Positions 5,093 through 6,226 of a DNA stretch of 6,226 nt are shown in pieces; within the stretch, counting starts at the first letter, position 1; each line of letters starts with the position of its first letter. Made by a program: the position numbers and the translations under genes. The notes under the pieces are model-generated. The model searched no databases. It saw only the letters and a list, made by a program, of their open reading frames with translations, and had not been told where the DNA came from. This DNA comes from a bacterium (GTDB lineage: Bacteria > Patescibacteriota > Minisyncoccia > Phycocordibacterales > SBAW01), in assembly GCA_030647845.1 (NCBI GenBank), contig JAUSIO010000023.1, positions 1 to 6,226 of the forward strand, in the 5' to 3' direction.

Positions 5093-6226
5093 ATGGACTA
5101 TATACCATCAGGCAAACGATATACCCCTACAGAGGTATTGCGTATGATACGCACACGCGACGCGGAGCGTTGGAAACATGAACAGGAGAAACAGATGCGC
5201 GGACTCTTCCATGCCGCCGCAGTACGCGTACCTGCGTATAAAGACTTTCTTCACAAGCATCACGTTAATCCGAGCAAAATTACTACTCCCGCTCATTTTA
5301 CAGACATCCCCGTAACGAATAAGGATAACTATTTGCGCCAATACCCACTCGCAGCGTTGTGTTGGGATGGGACACTTGAGCGCCCAATCGTTTTTTCTGC
5401 GACGTCCGGGTCGACTGGTAAACCTTTTTATTTTCCGCACGATAGTGAACTCGAGTGGCAATATTCTATTCTTGTCGAACTGTTTTTGGAAAACGGAGAA
5501 CGCGAAGGTCGAGAGGGTCCGACCCTTGTGCTCATAACTTTTGGCATGGGCGTATGGATAGGGGGGCTTTTTACCTATCAGGCGTTTGTAATGGCAAGCG
5601 AGCGCGGGAAAAACATCTCTATTCTCACACCGGGCGTTAATAAGGGAGAAATTTTACATGCACTGCGGGATCTTGCGCCAAATTTTAAACAAACCATAGT
5701 TGTAGGATACCCGCCGTTCGTCAAAGATGTGCTCGACGATGCGCTACTTGCCGGCATCCCTCTGCGCGAGCTAAACATCCGTCTGCTCTTTGCAGCCGAG
5801 GCGTTTACCGAAAAATTCCGCGACCATATCATGCATATGACCGGAATTGAAAATGCATATCTCGACACACTCAATATTTATGGAACAGCCGATATCGGTG
5901 CTATGGCGTATGAGACGCCGACATCTATTTTCCTTCGGCGCGCCGCACTTGAAAATGAAATTTTTTTTCATGCGCTCTTCGGCCCGGTCGAGAAAATACC
6001 GACGCTCGCACAATACAACCCGCTCTTTACCAATTTTGAGGCACATAATGGGGAGATTATGCTTACGGGTGATAGCACCTTGCCGCTCGTCCGTTACGCG
6101 GTAGGAGACCATGGTGGCGTGGCAACATACGATGACGTCGCACGTTTGGCAATGAGCCACGATCTCGATATTTCTACGCAAACAGCCGAGCAGAACGTCC
6201 CTCTCTACCAGTTGCCGTTTGTTTAT
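5093..6226 (+). CDS. PaaK-like adenylate-forming enzyme (phenylacetate-CoA ligase family), 3'-truncated
   Basis: The frame from ATG 5093 is open to the right edge: 378 residues, with probably 50-100 missing by comparison with usual family lengths of about 430. It is an ANL-superfamily enzyme of the phenylacetate-CoA ligase/coenzyme F390 synthetase type, which activates a carboxylic acid as acyl-AMP and usually transfers it to a thiol such as CoA. Motifs in order are the phosphate loop SATSGSTGKP (102-111), FAAEAFTEKFRDHI (233-246, A4-like), IYGTADIGAMAYE (262-274, A5-like, with Asp267 where Glu is usual) and LVRYAVGDHG (332-341, A7-like). About 30 residues then separate the RYxxGD motif from LPFVY at the edge, where the hinge to the C-terminal lid would follow. 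The gene starts 14 nt after the dehydrogenase stop and has its own -10 box but no SD. No membrane segment is seen. The true acid substrate and acceptor are unknown, and CoA ligation itself is inferred from family. Confidence 0.88.
   Translation, partial: MDYIPSGKRYTPTEVLRMIRTRDAERWKHEQEKQMRGLFHAAAVRVPAYKDFLHKHHVNPSKITTPAHFTDIPVTNKDNYLRQYPLAALCWDGTLERPIVFSATSGSTGKPFYFPHDSELEWQYSILVELFLENGEREGREGPTLVLITFGMGVWIGGLFTYQAFVMASERGKNISILTPGVNKGEILHALRDLAPNFKQTIVVGYPPFVKDVLDDALLAGIPLRELNIRLLFAAEAFTEKFRDHIMHMTGIENAYLDTLNIYGTADIGAMAYETPTSIFLRRAALENEIFFHALFGPVEKIPTLAQYNPLFTNFEAHNGEIMLTGDSTLPLVRYAVGDHGGVATYDDVARLAMSHDLDISTQTAEQNVPLYQLPFVY

Noticed and set aside
5108..6181. Minus-strand open frames across the ligase gene
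   Set aside because: The plus-strand frame carries ordered ANL motifs along its whole length; the opposite frames are Cys/Arg-rich and without motifs.
1..6226. CRISPR array, insertion sequence, prophage or toxin-antitoxin module
   Set aside because: No regularly spaced repeats, transposase or integrase motifs, terminal inverted repeats or paired small genes were seen.

Overview
The window looks like a compact chromosomal stretch from a bacterium with small genes, probably a Candidate Phyla Radiation (Patescibacteria/Parcubacteria-like) genome of roughly 50% GC. This is inference: several genes lack Shine-Dalgarno sites and appear leaderless, intergenic gaps are short, the tRNA does not encode its CCA end, and the set (membrane-anchored trypsin-like protease, stand-alone receiver, amino-acid dehydrogenase, PaaK-like ligase) would fit. 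No phylogenetic marker gene is present. TGA acts as a stop at the end of the first gene, directly inside a strong terminator, which argues against the UGA=Gly code of Gracilibacteria/Absconditabacteria.

Layout. 2-1021 (+): 3' part of an unrecognised gene, closed by a strong intrinsic terminator that starts at its stop codon. 1084-2043 (+): M19 (renal/membrane dipeptidase family) metallopeptidase. 2052-3188 (-): membrane-anchored trypsin-like serine protease, convergent with the dipeptidase with an 8-nt gap. 3195-3386: promoter of the protease on the minus strand, a GC-rich hairpin, and a 5'-tRNA-half-like sequence. 3387-3457 (+): tRNA-Gly(UCC). 3520-3909 (+): single-domain response regulator. 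4002-5078 (+): Leu/Glu/Phe/Val-type amino-acid dehydrogenase with the only canonical SD-led start. 5093-6226 (+): PaaK-like (phenylacetate-CoA ligase family) adenylate-forming enzyme, cut by the right edge.

Working together. Transcription units appear mostly monocistronic, each with its own -10-like element close to the start codon. In the protease and response-regulator genes the predicted +1 falls exactly on the A of an ATG, suggesting leaderless mRNAs. The dipeptidase, amino-acid dehydrogenase and acyl-adenylating enzyme could form a loose peptide/amino-acid salvage theme (dipeptide to amino acid to 2-oxoacid, plus activation of a carboxylate), but they are not in one operon and this link is only a hypothesis. 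I see no CRISPR array, insertion sequence, phage module or clearly new multi-gene system. The most unusual points are the leaderless architecture, the tRNA-like fragments around tRNA-Gly, the hairpin that can fold two ways, and the unrecognised first gene.
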